From the NCBI RefSeq assembly GCF_008704935.1, contig NZ_CP023692.1:3886001-3950000 (forward strand): a stretch of 64,000 nt of DNA, given 5' to 3'. A program made the translations under genes and the position numbers. This document shows positions 8,183 through 17,076 of the stretch, piece by piece. This DNA comes from Streptomyces vinaceus (GTDB taxonomy: Bacteria; Actinomycetota; Actinomycetes; Streptomycetales; Streptomycetaceae). Positions within the stretch are counted from its first letter, which is position 1; each line of letters opens with the position of its first letter. Below the pieces are notes generated by a model, which was given only the letters and a program-made list of their open reading frames with translations, was not told where the DNA came from and searched no databases.

Positions 8183-9451
8183 ATGCGAACCGACACCTCC
8201 TCCGGCGCCCTTCCGGCCCGGGCGCACCTCGCGCCCGTGCCCGGCGAGCCCGTACTCGACGTGGTGATCCCGGTCTTCAACGAGGAGAAGGACCTCGGCC
8301 CCTGCGTGCGCCGGCTCCACGACCACCTCACCCGCACGTTTCCGTACCCGTTCCGCATCACGATCGCCGACAACGCGAGCACCGACCGCACCCCCGAGGT
8401 CGCGGCCGACCTCGCGGCAGCGGTCGACGGCGTACGCAGCACCCGGCTGGAGGAGAAGGGCCGCGGCCGCGCGCTGCGGACGGTCTGGTCCGACTCCGAG
8501 GCACCCGTCCTCGCGTACATGGACGTGGACCTGTCCACCGACCTCAACGCGCTGCTCCCGCTGGTCGCCCCGCTCATCTCCGGGCACTCCGACCTCGCGA
8601 TCGGCACCCGCCTCGCCCGCTCCTCGCGCGTGGTGCGCGGCGCCAAGCGGGAGTTCGTCTCCCGCGCCTACAACCTGCTCCTGCGCTCCTCCCTCGCCGC
8701 CCGCTTCAGCGACGCACAGTGCGGGTTCAAGGCCATCCGGCGGGAGGTCGCGGAGCGGCTGCTGCCACTGGTGGAGGACTCGGGCTGGTTCTTCGACACC
8801 GAACTGCTGGTCCTCGCCGAGCGGGCCGGGCTGCGGATCCACGAGGTGCCCGTGGACTGGGTCGACGACCCGGACTCCACCGTCCACATCGTCAGCACCG
8901 CCACCGAGGACCTCAAGGGCATGTGGCGGGTGGGCCGGGCCCTGGCCGTCGGCGCGCTGCCCCTCGACCGGCTCGCCCGCCCCTTCGGCGACGACCCGCG
9001 CGACCGCAGCGCCCTGCCCGGGGTGCCGCGCGGACTCGCCCGCCAGCTCCTGGGCTTCTGCGCCGTCGGGGTGCTCTCCACGCTGGCCTACCTCGCCCTG
9101 TACTCCCTCTTCCGGCTCGGCGCCGGACCACAGCTCGCCAACGCGGCCGCCCTGTTGGTCTCCGCCGTCGCCAACACCGCCGCCAACCGCCGGCTGACCT
9201 TCGGGGTCCGCGGCCGCGACCGGGCCGTACGCCACCAGGCCCAGGGCCTCGTCGTGTTCGGCGTCGGACTGGCCCTGACCAGCGGATCCCTGGCCGCCCT
9301 CGGCGCGGCCACCTCCACCCCCTCCCACAGCACCGAACTGGCCGTACTGATCACGGCCAACCTCGCCGCGACCGTGCTGAGGTTCCTGCTCTTCCGCGCC
9401 TGGGTCTTCCCCGAGCGGCGCGCCACTCCCGCGAAGGACGACAACCGATGA
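8183..9451 (+). CDS. Family 2 glycosyltransferase fused to GtrA-like membrane domain
   Basis: A 422-residue protein. The N-terminal 250 residues are a GT-A fold like dolichyl-/polyprenyl-phosphate sugar synthases: LDVVIPVFNEEKDLG, the donor/metal motif YMDVDLSTD and SDAQCGFKAIRRE. The C-terminal part (about residues 290-405) has four membrane helices of the GtrA family, ending in FLLFRAWVFPE. Such fusions load a sugar onto undecaprenyl phosphate and help flip it. The stop overlaps the next gene (ATGA); that gene encodes a GT39-type transferase that would use such a lipid-linked sugar on the outer face. The inference is a two-step surface glycosylation unit downstream of the two-component system. 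Confidence 0.87.
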   Translation: MRTDTSSGALPARAHLAPVPGEPVLDVVIPVFNEEKDLGPCVRRLHDHLTRTFPYPFRITIADNASTDRTPEVAADLAAAVDGVRSTRLEEKGRGRALRTVWSDSEAPVLAYMDVDLSTDLNALLPLVAPLISGHSDLAIGTRLARSSRVVRGAKREFVSRAYNLLLRSSLAARFSDAQCGFKAIRREVAERLLPLVEDSGWFFDTELLVLAERAGLRIHEVPVDWVDDPDSTVHIVSTATEDLKGMWRVGRALAVGALPLDRLARPFGDDPRDRSALPGVPRGLARQLLGFCAVGVLSTLAYLALYSLFRLGAGPQLANAAALLVSAVANTAANRRLTFGVRGRDRAVRHQAQGLVVFGVGLALTSGSLAALGAATSTPSHSTELAVLITANLAATVLRFLLFRAWVFPERRATPAKDDNR

Positions 9452-11679
9452 CCACGGCCGTACCACCCATGGACTCCCCGTTCCCCGAACGGGCCCCGAC
9501 CGCACCGGCAGAGCCGACAGCCCCGACCGCACCGGGCCACGCGGCCGGTACCGCGACCGCCGGCCGCCCCCGCTGGGAGCGGCCCGCCTACGTGGCGCTC
9601 TTGCTGGCCACCGCCGTCCTGCTGCTGTGGAACCTGGGCGCCTCCGGCTATGCGAACTCCTTCTACTCCGCGGCCGTCCAGGCGGGCAGCGAGAGCTGGA
9701 AGGCCTTCTTCTTCGGCTCCTCCGACGCCGGCAACTCCATCACCGTCGACAAGCCCCCGGCCGCCCTGTGGCCCATGGCCCTGTCCGTCCGGCTGTTCGG
9801 GCTCGGCGGCTGGCAGATCCTCGTCCCGCAGGCCCTGATGGGCGTCGGCACCACCGCCGTGCTCCACGCCGCCGTCCGCCGCCACTTCGGGCCGGCGGCC
9901 GCGCTGATCAGCGGCACGGTCTTCGCGCTCACCCCGGTCGCCGCGCTGATGTTCCGCTTCAACAACCCGGACGCGTTGCTCACCCTGCTGCTGACCGTCA
10001 CCGTCTACTGCGTCCTGCGCGCCCTCGACGGCGCCCACACCAAGTGGCTCGTCTGGGCCGGCGTCGCGGTCGGCTTCGCCTTCCTGACCAAGACCCTCCA
10101 GGCCTTCGTCATCCTGCCGCCACTCGCCCTCGTCTACGCGGTCTGCGCGCCGACCCGGCTGCGCCGCCGGCTCGGCCAGCTGTTGCTCGCCGGAGCCGCC
10201 ATGGTGGTGGCCGGCGGCTGGTGGGTGGTGATCGTGGAGCTCTGGCCCGCGTCCTCCCGCCCGTACATCGGAGGCTCGCAGAACAACTCCTTCCTGGAAC
10301 TCACCCTCGGCTACAACGGCCTCGGCCGGATTAACGGCAACGAGACCGGCAGCGTCGGCGGTGGAGCCCGCCCCGGCGGAGGCGGCGGGGGCGGTGGCTG
10401 GGGAGAGACCGGCATCGACCGGCTCTTCTCGGCCAACATCGGCGGGCAGATCTCCTGGCTGCTCCCGGCGGCCCTGGTCATGCTCGTGACCGGACTCGTG
10501 ATCACCTGGAGGGCCCGCCGGGCCGCCGACTCCCTGGAGGGAATGGCACGGGCGGCGTTCCTGGTGTGGGGCGGCGCCCTGCTGATCACGGCGCTCGTCT
10601 TCAGTTACATGCAGGGCATCTTCCACGAGTACTACACCGTGGCGCTGGCCCCGTTCGTGGCCGCGCTGGTCGGCATGGGCGTGGCCATGCTCTGGGAGGA
10701 GCGGGGCAGCAAGGCCGCCGCGCTCACCCTGTCCGCCACCCTGGCCCTGACCGCCTGGTGGTCGTACGTCCTGCTCGGCCGCTCGGCCGGGTACCTGCCG
10801 TGGCTGCGCTGGACCGTGCTCGTGGCCGGTCTCGTCTCCGCCGCCGGGCTGCTGGTCGGTGCCCGGTTCGGTCGGCGGTTCGCGCTGGGCGCGGCGGGGC
10901 TGGGGATGGCGGCGGCGCTGGCCGGTCCGCTCGCGTACTGCCTGACGACGGTGGACTCCACCCGCGGCGGATCGATCGTGACGGCCGGGCCGGCGGTCTC
11001 GGGCGGCCGGGGCGGCATGGGCATGGGCATGCGCTTCGGCGGCGGTGAACTCCCGCCCGGCGCCTTCCCGCAGGGGATGCCGCAGGGCGGCCCGCAGCAG
11101 GGCCAGCCGGGCGGCGGTGCGCAGGGCGGGCCCCGGCAGTTCCCCCGAGGCCAGGGCGCGGCGGCCGGCCAGGGCTTCCCGGGCGGCCGGGGGGCCCTCG
11201 GCGGGCGCGGCGCGGAGAACTTCGCGGGCGGCCCGGGCGGCGGCGGTATGGGCGGCCTGCTGGGCGGTACGAAGGTCGGTACGGAGGCCACGGCGGCCCT
11301 GCGCAAGGACGCGGGGAAGTACACCTGGGCGGCAGCCGCCGTCGGCGCGCAGAACGCGGCGAGCTACCAGCTGGCCTCGGGCGAGCCGGTCATGCCGATC
11401 GGCGGGTTCAACGGGAGCGATCCCTCCCCGACGCTGGCGCAGTTCCAGGAGTACGTACGCTCCGGCAAGATCCACTACTTCATCGGCGAGGGCGCCCGCG
11501 TCGGCGGCGAGGGGCAGGCCGGGCAGGCCGGGCGCGGCGGCCCGGGGGCCGGCCCGAGTGGCGGCACCAGCAGTGCCATCACGAGCTGGATCCAGGCCAA
11601 CTACCGGTCCACCACGGTCGGTGGAGCCACCTTCTACGACCTGACCGCCCCCCTGAACGGCACGTCCGCCCCGTCCTGA
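9448..11679 (+). CDS. GT39/ArnT-like membrane glycosyltransferase
   Basis: A 743-residue polytopic protein. After a Pro/Ala-rich cytoplasmic leader, TM1 begins near residue 50. The first outer loop holds the family signature NSITVDKPPAALW, followed by eight or more further membrane helices to about residue 505. Next is a long Gly/Gln/Pro-rich segment (about residues 515-610, rich in GGRG and PQG repeats). A folded C-terminal domain follows (YTWAAAAVGAQNAASYQLAS, VMPIGGFNGSDPSPT, YFIGEGARVGG). The family transfers sugars from polyprenyl phosphate to proteins or lipids at the outer face. The glycine-rich spacer is unusually long. It overlaps the polyprenyl-sugar synthase gene by four bases, so the two act together. 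Confidence 0.85.
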   Translation: MTTAVPPMDSPFPERAPTAPAEPTAPTAPGHAAGTATAGRPRWERPAYVALLLATAVLLLWNLGASGYANSFYSAAVQAGSESWKAFFFGSSDAGNSITVDKPPAALWPMALSVRLFGLGGWQILVPQALMGVGTTAVLHAAVRRHFGPAAALISGTVFALTPVAALMFRFNNPDALLTLLLTVTVYCVLRALDGAHTKWLVWAGVAVGFAFLTKTLQAFVILPPLALVYAVCAPTRLRRRLGQLLLAGAAMVVAGGWWVVIVELWPASSRPYIGGSQNNSFLELTLGYNGLGRINGNETGSVGGGARPGGGGGGGGWGETGIDRLFSANIGGQISWLLPAALVMLVTGLVITWRARRAADSLEGMARAAFLVWGGALLITALVFSYMQGIFHEYYTVALAPFVAALVGMGVAMLWEERGSKAAALTLSATLALTAWWSYVLLGRSAGYLPWLRWTVLVAGLVSAAGLLVGARFGRRFALGAAGLGMAAALAGPLAYCLTTVDSTRGGSIVTAGPAVSGGRGGMGMGMRFGGGELPPGAFPQGMPQGGPQQGQPGGGAQGGPRQFPRGQGAAAGQGFPGGRGALGGRGAENFAGGPGGGGMGGLLGGTKVGTEATAALRKDAGKYTWAAAAVGAQNAASYQLASGEPVMPIGGFNGSDPSPTLAQFQEYVRSGKIHYFIGEGARVGGEGQAGQAGRGGPGAGPSGGTSSAITSWIQANYRSTTVGGATFYDLTAPLNGTSAPS

Positions 11680-11694
11680 ACCTGCCGAAACGCG

Positions 11695-11769
11695 GGAGGC
11701 ACCCTCTAGCATCAAGTGGGCGGACCGGGCATTCCGGGCTGATCCAGCTGTCGTGAGGAGGGTGCCTCC
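11695..11769. repeat. 12-bp inverted repeat framing the TetR gene leader
   Basis: GGAGGCACCCTC (11695-11706) and its exact complement GAGGGTGCCTCC (11758-11769) flank 51 bases ending at the ATG of the TetR gene. The right arm contains the Shine-Dalgarno sequence. A TAGCAT element just inside the left arm may be a -10 box. Confidence 0.6.
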
Positions 11770-12426
11770 ATGGTGACCGCGGCCGATCCCGGCGAGACCC
11801 GGACCAGCGTGTGGTTGTCCCCCGGACACGGCGCACCCGCCAAGCGCCGCAGCGAGGCGCCCTCCGGCCTCGACCGTGACCGGATCACCGGCGCCACCGT
11901 CCGGCTGCTCGACACCGAGGGGCTGGCCCGGTTCTCGATGCGGAGGCTGGCGGCCGGGCTCGGGGTCACCGCGATGTCCCTGTACTGGTACGTCGACACC
12001 AAGCACGATCTGCTCGAACTCGCCCTGGACCGGGCCCTCGGCGAGCTTCCGCTGCCCCGCAGCGCCCCAGCCGCCGCCGATCCGCCCGTCCCCGCCGCCC
12101 CGCCCGCGGAAGGCTGGTCCGGCCGGCTTCGGTCGCTGGCCTGCGGGTACCGGCGGCTGCTGGCGGAGCACCCGTGGGTGGCCCCCCTGACCGCCGCGTA
12201 CCCCAACATCGGCCCGCACGCCCGCGCCTTCGACTCCGCCCTCCAGCGGCTGCTCGACGCCACCGGCCTCGCGGGAGCCTGCCGGACCGGCGCTCACCTG
12301 GCCGTGTCGCAGTTCCTGCACGGCTGCGGGGGCGCGGCCCGGCGGACCTCCGAGGGGGACTTCGCCCTCGCGCTCGACGTCCTGATCGCGGGCATCGAGG
12401 CGAAGGCCGCCCGCCCGGGGGCATAG
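11770..12426 (+). CDS. TetR family transcriptional regulator (TetR_C-type)
   Basis: A 218-residue regulator. After a 38-residue basic/Pro-rich extension comes the TetR helix-turn-helix, ITGATVRLLDTEGLARFSMR then LGVTAMSLYWYVDTKHDLL. The SLYWYVDTK form is typical of true TetR/efflux repressors with a TetR_C ligand domain, which follows to residue 212. The neighbouring DHA2 efflux gene is convergent, so control of that pump is possible but not shown by the layout. The start is fixed by GAGGAGG, which lies inside an inverted repeat. Confidence 0.86.
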   Translation: MVTAADPGETRTSVWLSPGHGAPAKRRSEAPSGLDRDRITGATVRLLDTEGLARFSMRRLAAGLGVTAMSLYWYVDTKHDLLELALDRALGELPLPRSAPAAADPPVPAAPPAEGWSGRLRSLACGYRRLLAEHPWVAPLTAAYPNIGPHARAFDSALQRLLDATGLAGACRTGAHLAVSQFLHGCGGAARRTSEGDFALALDVLIAGIEAKAARPGA

Positions 12427-12430
12427 GAAA

Positions 12431-12484
12431 CCCCCGCCGGGCGCCGCCCCGCCCTGTCACACAGGGGAGGGGGCCCGACGGGGG
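12431..12484. terminator. Bidirectional terminator between TetR and efflux genes
   Basis: CCCCCGCCGGGC and GCCCGACGGGGG form a 12-position stem with one mismatch. It sits between two convergent genes and probably serves both. Confidence 0.65.
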
Positions 12485-12505
12485 TGCGCGAACCGCTCGG
12501 TGCCG

Positions 12506-14182
12506 CTACTCCGCAGCAGCGGCGGAGGCGGCGGCCGGTGCCGTGGCCGGTGCCGGGGCCGCCGAAGCGGCCGGGGCGTGGGCGGCCGGCTTGGACTTCA
12601 GCGCGACCTCCTTGATGAACAGCACCAGGACGAGCCCGAGCAGCGCGAACGGGGCCGCGTAGAGGAAGACGTCGCCGACGCCGTGCCCGTAAGCGGACTC
12701 GATGACCGTGCGGAACGGCGCGGGCAGCTTGTCGAGATCGGGGATCCCGCCGCCGGCGGTGCCGCCGTGGCCCATCGCGGCGGCCTTCGGGCCGAGTTCG
12801 GCCAGCCCGTCCTTGACGTAGTGGGTGACCCGGTTGGCCATGACCGCGCCGAGCGCCGAGACGCCCATGGCGCCGCCGAGCGAGCGGAAGAAGGTGACGA
12901 CGGAGCTCGCGGAGCCCAGGTCCTCGGGGGCGACCTGGTTCTGCGTGGCCAGGACGAGGTTCTGCATCATCATGCCGAGACCGAGGCCGGTCAGCGCCAT
13001 GTAGATGGCGATGTGCCAGTACGGGGTGTCGTAGCGCAGGGTTCCCAGGAGCCCGAGGCCGGCCGTCAGGAGGACGCCGCCGGAGACGAGCCAGGCCTTC
13101 CACTTACCGGTCTTGGTGATCACCTGACCGGAAACGGTGGAGGAGACGAAGAGTCCGCCGATCATCGGAATCGTGAGGATTCCGGACATCGTGGGGGACT
13201 CGCCGCGGGCCAGCTGGAAGAACTGGCTGAAAAACACCGTGCCCGAGAACATCGCGATGCCGACGAACAGCGAGGCCGCCGAGGCGAGGGAGATGGTCTT
13301 GTTGCGGAACAGGCGCAGCGGGATGATCGGGTCGCTCGCCTTGGACTCGACGAGGAGGAAGAGCAGTCCGAGGACGACGGCGCCGCCGGTCATGGCCGCG
13401 GTGGTCCAGGAGATCCAGTCGTACGAGTCGCCGGCCTGCGTGACCCAGATCAGGAGCAGGGACACGGCCCCGCTGATCAGGAAGGCGCCGAGCCAGTCGA
13501 CCTTGACGTCGCGGCGGACGACCGGGAGGTGCAGGGTCCGCTGGAGGACGATCAGGGCGATGACCGCGAACGGCACGCCGACGTAGAAGCACCAGCGCCA
13601 GCCGAGCCACGAGGTGTCGGTGATGACACCGCCGAGCAGCGGGCCGCCGACGGTGGCGACGGCGAAGACCGCGCCGAGGTAGCCGCTGTACCGGCCGCGC
13701 TCGCGCGGGGAGATCATCGCGGCCATGACGATCTGGGCGAGGGCGGAGAGGCCGCCGACGCCGATGCCCTGGACGACGCGGCAGGCGATGAGCATGCCGG
13801 TGTTCTGGGACAGGCCCGCGACCACGGAGCCGAGGACGTAGATCACCAGGGATATCTGGACCAGCAGCTTCTTGCTGAAGAGGTCGGACAGCTTGCCCCA
13901 GAGCGGGGTCGCGGCCGTCATCGAGAGCAGGGCGGCGGTGACGACCCAGGTGTACGAGGACTGCGTGCCGCCGAGATCGCTGATGATCTGGGGCAGGGCG
14001 TTGGAGACGATCGTGGACGACAGGATCGCCACGAACATGCCCAGCATCAGGCCGGACAGCGCCTTCATGATCTGCGCGTGGGTCATGGGGGCGGGGGAAC
14101 CGGAGCCGGGGGTGGACGCGGGGTCGGACGTTGTCTCCGACCGGCTGCCTCCCTGCACACCGGTGGGTGCGGTGGTCGCCAT
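12506..14182 (-). CDS. DHA2-type MFS drug efflux transporter
   Basis: A 558-residue, 14-helix major facilitator of the EmrB/QacA (DHA2) group. Motif A appears as PLWGKLSDLFSKKLL, motif C as AVATVGGPLLGGVITD, and the periplasmic-side signature as WRWCFYVGVPFAV. The C-terminal 30 residues are almost entirely Ala/Pro. It exports lipophilic drugs or metabolites with proton exchange; the substrate is unknown. It lies 13 bases after a MarR gene in the same direction, so the two form an autoregulated resistance operon. The ATG is preceded by AAAGGAA. Confidence 0.92.
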   Translation of the reverse strand: MATTAPTGVQGGSRSETTSDPASTPGSGSPAPMTHAQIMKALSGLMLGMFVAILSSTIVSNALPQIISDLGGTQSSYTWVVTAALLSMTAATPLWGKLSDLFSKKLLVQISLVIYVLGSVVAGLSQNTGMLIACRVVQGIGVGGLSALAQIVMAAMISPRERGRYSGYLGAVFAVATVGGPLLGGVITDTSWLGWRWCFYVGVPFAVIALIVLQRTLHLPVVRRDVKVDWLGAFLISGAVSLLLIWVTQAGDSYDWISWTTAAMTGGAVVLGLLFLLVESKASDPIIPLRLFRNKTISLASAASLFVGIAMFSGTVFFSQFFQLARGESPTMSGILTIPMIGGLFVSSTVSGQVITKTGKWKAWLVSGGVLLTAGLGLLGTLRYDTPYWHIAIYMALTGLGLGMMMQNLVLATQNQVAPEDLGSASSVVTFFRSLGGAMGVSALGAVMANRVTHYVKDGLAELGPKAAAMGHGGTAGGGIPDLDKLPAPFRTVIESAYGHGVGDVFLYAAPFALLGLVLVLFIKEVALKSKPAAHAPAASAAPAPATAPAAASAAAAE

Positions 14183-14195
14183 GGGGTTCCTTTGT

Positions 14196-14720
14196 CTAGA
14201 AGCTCGATCGGAGCCGGGTCAGCAAGGTGTTGAGTACGTCGATGTCGTGCGGGGACCAGTCGGCCAAGGCCTTTTCCAGCGCGCCGGTGTAGCGGGCGCC
14301 CACCTCGGCGAGGAGGGCGTGGCCGGCCGGGGTGAGCCGCAGGATGCGGCAGCGGCCGTCGCCGGGGTCGATGTCGCGGGTGATCCACCCGCGGTCGGCG
14401 ACGTAGGCGACGTGGCGGCTGGTCACCGAGATGTCGATGGCCATGAGGTCGGCGAGGCGGCTGAGCCGGACCTCGCCGTGGCGGTCGAGCAGGGTGAGGA
14501 CGGCGGCGGAGCCGGGCGGGCAGTCCGGGGGGAGCAGGCGGGCCAGGTCGCGCTTGACCGCGCCGATGCCGGTGAGCTGGCGGGCCAGCTCTTCGTAGCG
14601 GGTGGTGGGGGCGTGCGGCGCGGGTGGCGTCTGTGGTGCCGGTGCCGGTGCATGTGATGCAGGTGCCGGTGCCGCTCCTCGTGCCTGTGGCGCTTGCAGC
14701 GTCTGGGCTTCCGTGGCCAT
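14196..14720 (-). CDS. MarR family regulator of the efflux operon
   Basis: A 174-residue protein with a Pro/Ala-rich N-terminal arm (about 40 residues). A MarR winged helix follows: VLTLLDRHGEVRLSRLADLM, ISVTSRHVAYVADRGWI, and the wing basic turn DPGDGRCRILRLT. The ATG at 14718-14720 is chosen because AGAGGGGGGAG lies just upstream; a longer frame exists but lacks a ribosome site. It is the first gene of the operon with the DHA2 pump. Two GTTGC-N5-GCAA boxes in the upstream region are probable operators. Confidence 0.87.
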   Translation of the reverse strand: MATEAQTLQAPQARGAAPAPASHAPAPAPQTPPAPHAPTTRYEELARQLTGIGAVKRDLARLLPPDCPPGSAAVLTLLDRHGEVRLSRLADLMAIDISVTSRHVAYVADRGWITRDIDPGDGRCRILRLTPAGHALLAEVGARYTGALEKALADWSPHDIDVLNTLLTRLRSSF

Positions 14721-14755
14721 GGGGCTCCCCCCTCTCTTTCCTCGTCCTGGATGTT

Positions 14756-14799
14756 GTTGCTTAGGGCAACCATAGAAGCGATTGGTTGCTACAGGCAAA
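14756..14799. promoter_or_regulatory. Paired inverted-repeat operators upstream of marR
   Basis: GTTGCTTAGGGCAAC (14756-14770) and GTTGCTACAGGCAAA (14785-14799) share the pattern GTTGC-N5-GCAA and are 29 bp apart centre to centre, close to three helical turns. They lie in a locally AT-rich stretch between divergent genes. Operators for the MarR protein are the natural reading. Confidence 0.6.
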
Positions 14800-14855
14800 T
14801 GAATAGGGGGGTGGGGGCGGTAAAGGAATCGGAAAACCCGCTAGGGTCCTGAGGC

Positions 14856-15089
14856 ATGGCTGCGAACCACAACTCACAGGGACCCGAGGGCAACTACGAC
14901 CCCGCGGGCAGCACTCAGATGTTCCGGGCGTTCGTCGAGGAGGCCGCGCCGGCCGGGCCGGGGCCGGTGGCTCCGGGGTCCCGCCGGCGCCAGGCGGCAC
15001 AGGGCTCGGGGTCGAAGACCGGGCTGTGGCTGGGGGTGGGGGTCGCCGCCCTGGTGCTGATCGGGCTGGTGGCCTGGCTGGCCCTGTAG
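14856..15089 (+). CDS. Small single-pass membrane protein, unknown function
   Basis: A 77-residue protein. A hydrophilic N-terminal domain of about 50 residues (GNYDPAGSTQMFRAFVEEAA, then an Arg-rich stretch GSRRRQAA) is followed by one C-terminal membrane helix (about residues 57-77) that ends the protein. This is the layout of a tail-anchored protein. It is divergent from the marR-efflux operon and shares its promoter region with the paired operators. I do not recognise a family. Confidence 0.65.
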   Translation: MAANHNSQGPEGNYDPAGSTQMFRAFVEEAAPAGPGPVAPGSRRRQAAQGSGSKTGLWLGVGVAALVLIGLVAWLAL

Positions 15090-15231
15090 CCGCGGCGAGG
15101 GCCGACGGGGCCGGGAGGGCTGGCAAGGCCGGCAAGCCGGGAAAGCCCGACGAAGCCGGGACGGCCGGGGAAGCCGGTGCGGCCGTGAGCGGCGGGGAGG
15201 CCTGGACGGCCGCGAGGGGGCGGCGCCGTCC

Positions 15232-15930
15232 TCAGGTCCAGGTCGCCGTGGCCTTCCGGGTCTCCACGTGCATCCCCAGGGGGACCCGCCAGGATTCGAC
15301 GCAGACCGTGTAGGTCTGCGCCTTCGTCGTGCCGCCGGGGATGGGGGCCGGGAGGGGCTGGGCCGTCGTGATCGTGGCCCAGTCGACGCCCAGCGCGCCG
15401 ATGATGTGCGTCGAGAACGTGACCGTGCCCGAAGCGGCCGCCTTCGTCCCCGTGTTGGTGAACGCCACCGTGACCTTCTCGCACCACCGGTCCGCCGCCG
15501 GGGCGCGGGTCGGCGGGCCCAGGGTCAGGTTCGCCGGCGTGCTCGGGGGAGCGGTCCCCGGGGTCGGGACCGGGGCGGGCGGCTTCGAGGTGGTCGGGGG
15601 CTGCGCCGGCGGGGGCTGGGGCGACTGGGCGGTCCCGGGCTGGGTGGCCGGGGATCCGCCCTGGGCGGAGGGCGCGGCACTCCTCGGGGCCGGGGTACCG
15701 GACGACGTACTGCCTGTCGAGGCCGCGGGGGCGGGGCCGTCGCCCAGTGGCCGCAGCTCCACCGGGGACTGCGGCGGTACGTTGTCGCCCGCCCGGCGTT
15801 CCGGGCCCGGGGCCACGGCGCCCGCGGCGGCGTAGCCGTCACGTGCCGGGCCGCCGCACCCCGTCAGGCATGCGGCGGCCAGAGAGCAGCACAGGGTCGT
15901 CAGGGTGAGCGTTCGGCGGTCCACTCGCAT
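15232..15930 (-). CDS. Secreted lipoprotein with Pro-rich spacer, unknown function
   Basis: A 232-residue protein. The signal peptide ends in a lipobox, LTGC, with the lipid-anchored Cys at about residue 25. A long Ser/Pro/Ala/Thr-rich spacer (about residues 30-140) follows. The C-terminal domain of about 85 residues contains two Cys (DRWCEKVTVAF and TVCVESWRVP) and a beta-rich pattern reminiscent of immunoglobulin-like or cellulose-binding-type domains. It would sit on the outer face of the membrane with the domain held off by the spacer. No specific family recognised. Confidence 0.68.
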   Translation of the reverse strand: MRVDRRTLTLTTLCCSLAAACLTGCGGPARDGYAAAGAVAPGPERRAGDNVPPQSPVELRPLGDGPAPAASTGSTSSGTPAPRSAAPSAQGGSPATQPGTAQSPQPPPAQPPTTSKPPAPVPTPGTAPPSTPANLTLGPPTRAPAADRWCEKVTVAFTNTGTKAAASGTVTFSTHIIGALGVDWATITTAQPLPAPIPGGTTKAQTYTVCVESWRVPLGMHVETRKATATWT

Positions 15931-15999
15931 CGCCGTAGTTTCGCTGACCCTGCGTCAGGTGGGAACCCTCGCGGCCGCGAGGGTTCGCCGCTGCCGCGG

Positions 16000-16857
16000 C
16001 TACTCGCCGATCAGGCCCACGCGCAGCTGCGCCAGCGTGCGCGTCAGCAGCCGGGAGACGTGCATCTGGGAGATGCCGACCTCCTCGCCGATCTGCGACT
16101 GCGTCATGTTCGCGAAGAACCGCAGCATGATGATCTGCCGTTCCCGGGGCGGGAGTTTGGCGAGCAGCGGCTTGAGCGACTCGCGGTACTCGACGCCCTC
16201 CAGCGCGGTGTCCTCGTACCCGAGGCGGTCCGCGAGCGAGCCCTCGCCGCCCTCGTCCTCGGGGGAGGGCGAGTCGAGCGAGGAGGCGGTGTACGCGTTG
16301 CCCACGGCGAGGCCGTCGACGACGTCCTCCTCCGACACCCCGAGTACGGCGGCCAGTTCCGGCACCGTCGGCGAGCGGTCGAGCTTCTGGGCGAGCTCGT
16401 CGCTGGCCTTGGTGAGGGCGAGGCGCAGCTCCTGGAGGCGGCGCGGGACGCGCACGGACCAGGAAGTGTCCCTAAAGAATCGTTTGATCTCTCCCACGAC
16501 GGTCGGCATCGCGAACGTCGGGAACTCCACGCCGCGTTCGCAGTCGAACCGGTCGATCGCCTTGATCAGGCCGATCGTGCCGACCTGGACGATGTCCTCC
16601 ATCGGCTCGTTGCGGCTGCGGAAGCGCGCGGCCGCGTACCGCACCAGCGGCAGGTTCAGCTCGATCAGGGTGTCGCGTACGTACGCCCGTTCGGGGCTGT
16701 CCGCGTCCAGGGCGGCGAGTCGCTGGAAGAGGGAGCGGGAGAGGGTGCGGGTGTCGATGGCTTCCGAGCGGACAGGCGCTGCAGGCAGTGCAGGCGCTGC
16801 CGGTGCCTCGCTCTTGACGAGCGTGAGCACCTTGGAGCTGCCCTGGTCTACGGACAT
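16000..16857 (-). CDS. sigN: SigB/SigF-type RNA polymerase sigma factor
   Basis: A 285-residue group 3 sigma factor. Region 2 includes [19 protein letters not shown] and GTIGLIKAIDRFD. Region 3 includes SWSVRVPRRLQELR, and region 4 ends with ITQSQIGEEVGISQMHV-like sequence (MTQSQIGEEVGISQMHVSR). It is the nearest neighbour of the sigF-type gene at 17077-18060 and in the same direction, an arrangement I know from S. coelicolor as sigN next to sigF; the symbol rests on that order. The upstream 219 bases hold AT-rich stretches (CATATATCTCC), a GCGCTGTAGCGC palindrome at about 16984 and a GGAATG/CATTCC repeat at about 17026, which probably form its promoter. No anti-sigma gene is adjacent. Confidence 0.85.
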   Translation of the reverse strand: MSVDQGSSKVLTLVKSEAPAAPALPAAPVRSEAIDTRTLSRSLFQRLAALDADSPERAYVRDTLIELNLPLVRYAAARFRSRNEPMEDIVQVGTIGLIKAIDRFDCERGVEFPTFAMPTVVGEIKRFFRDTSWSVRVPRRLQELRLALTKASDELAQKLDRSPTVPELAAVLGVSEEDVVDGLAVGNAYTASSLDSPSPEDEGGEGSLADRLGYEDTALEGVEYRESLKPLLAKLPPRERQIIMLRFFANMTQSQIGEEVGISQMHVSRLLTRTLAQLRVGLIGE

Positions 16858-17076
16858 GCCACCCCCTTGAGGTCGCGGACGGTCGCGTACGGCGCGCCCG
16901 TCGGAGGAACGCAGCCTCCACCTGAATACCGGAGGCGGGGCTGCGGCAAACGCGGTTCCAGCAGAATGTCACATGTCGGCAACGCGCTGTAGCGCCAAGT
17001 CGACATATATCTCCAGCGACAGAGCGGAATGAGCCCATTCCGTGGGAAACGGCGGAGCGACCTCCACCCGTTCCAG

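Noticed and set aside
9088-12321. Very long open frame on the minus strand opposite the glycosyltransferase and TetR genes
   Set aside because: High-GC DNA leaves antisense frames open. The predicted protein is repetitive Gly/Arg/Gln with no domain, while the plus-strand proteins have clear motifs.
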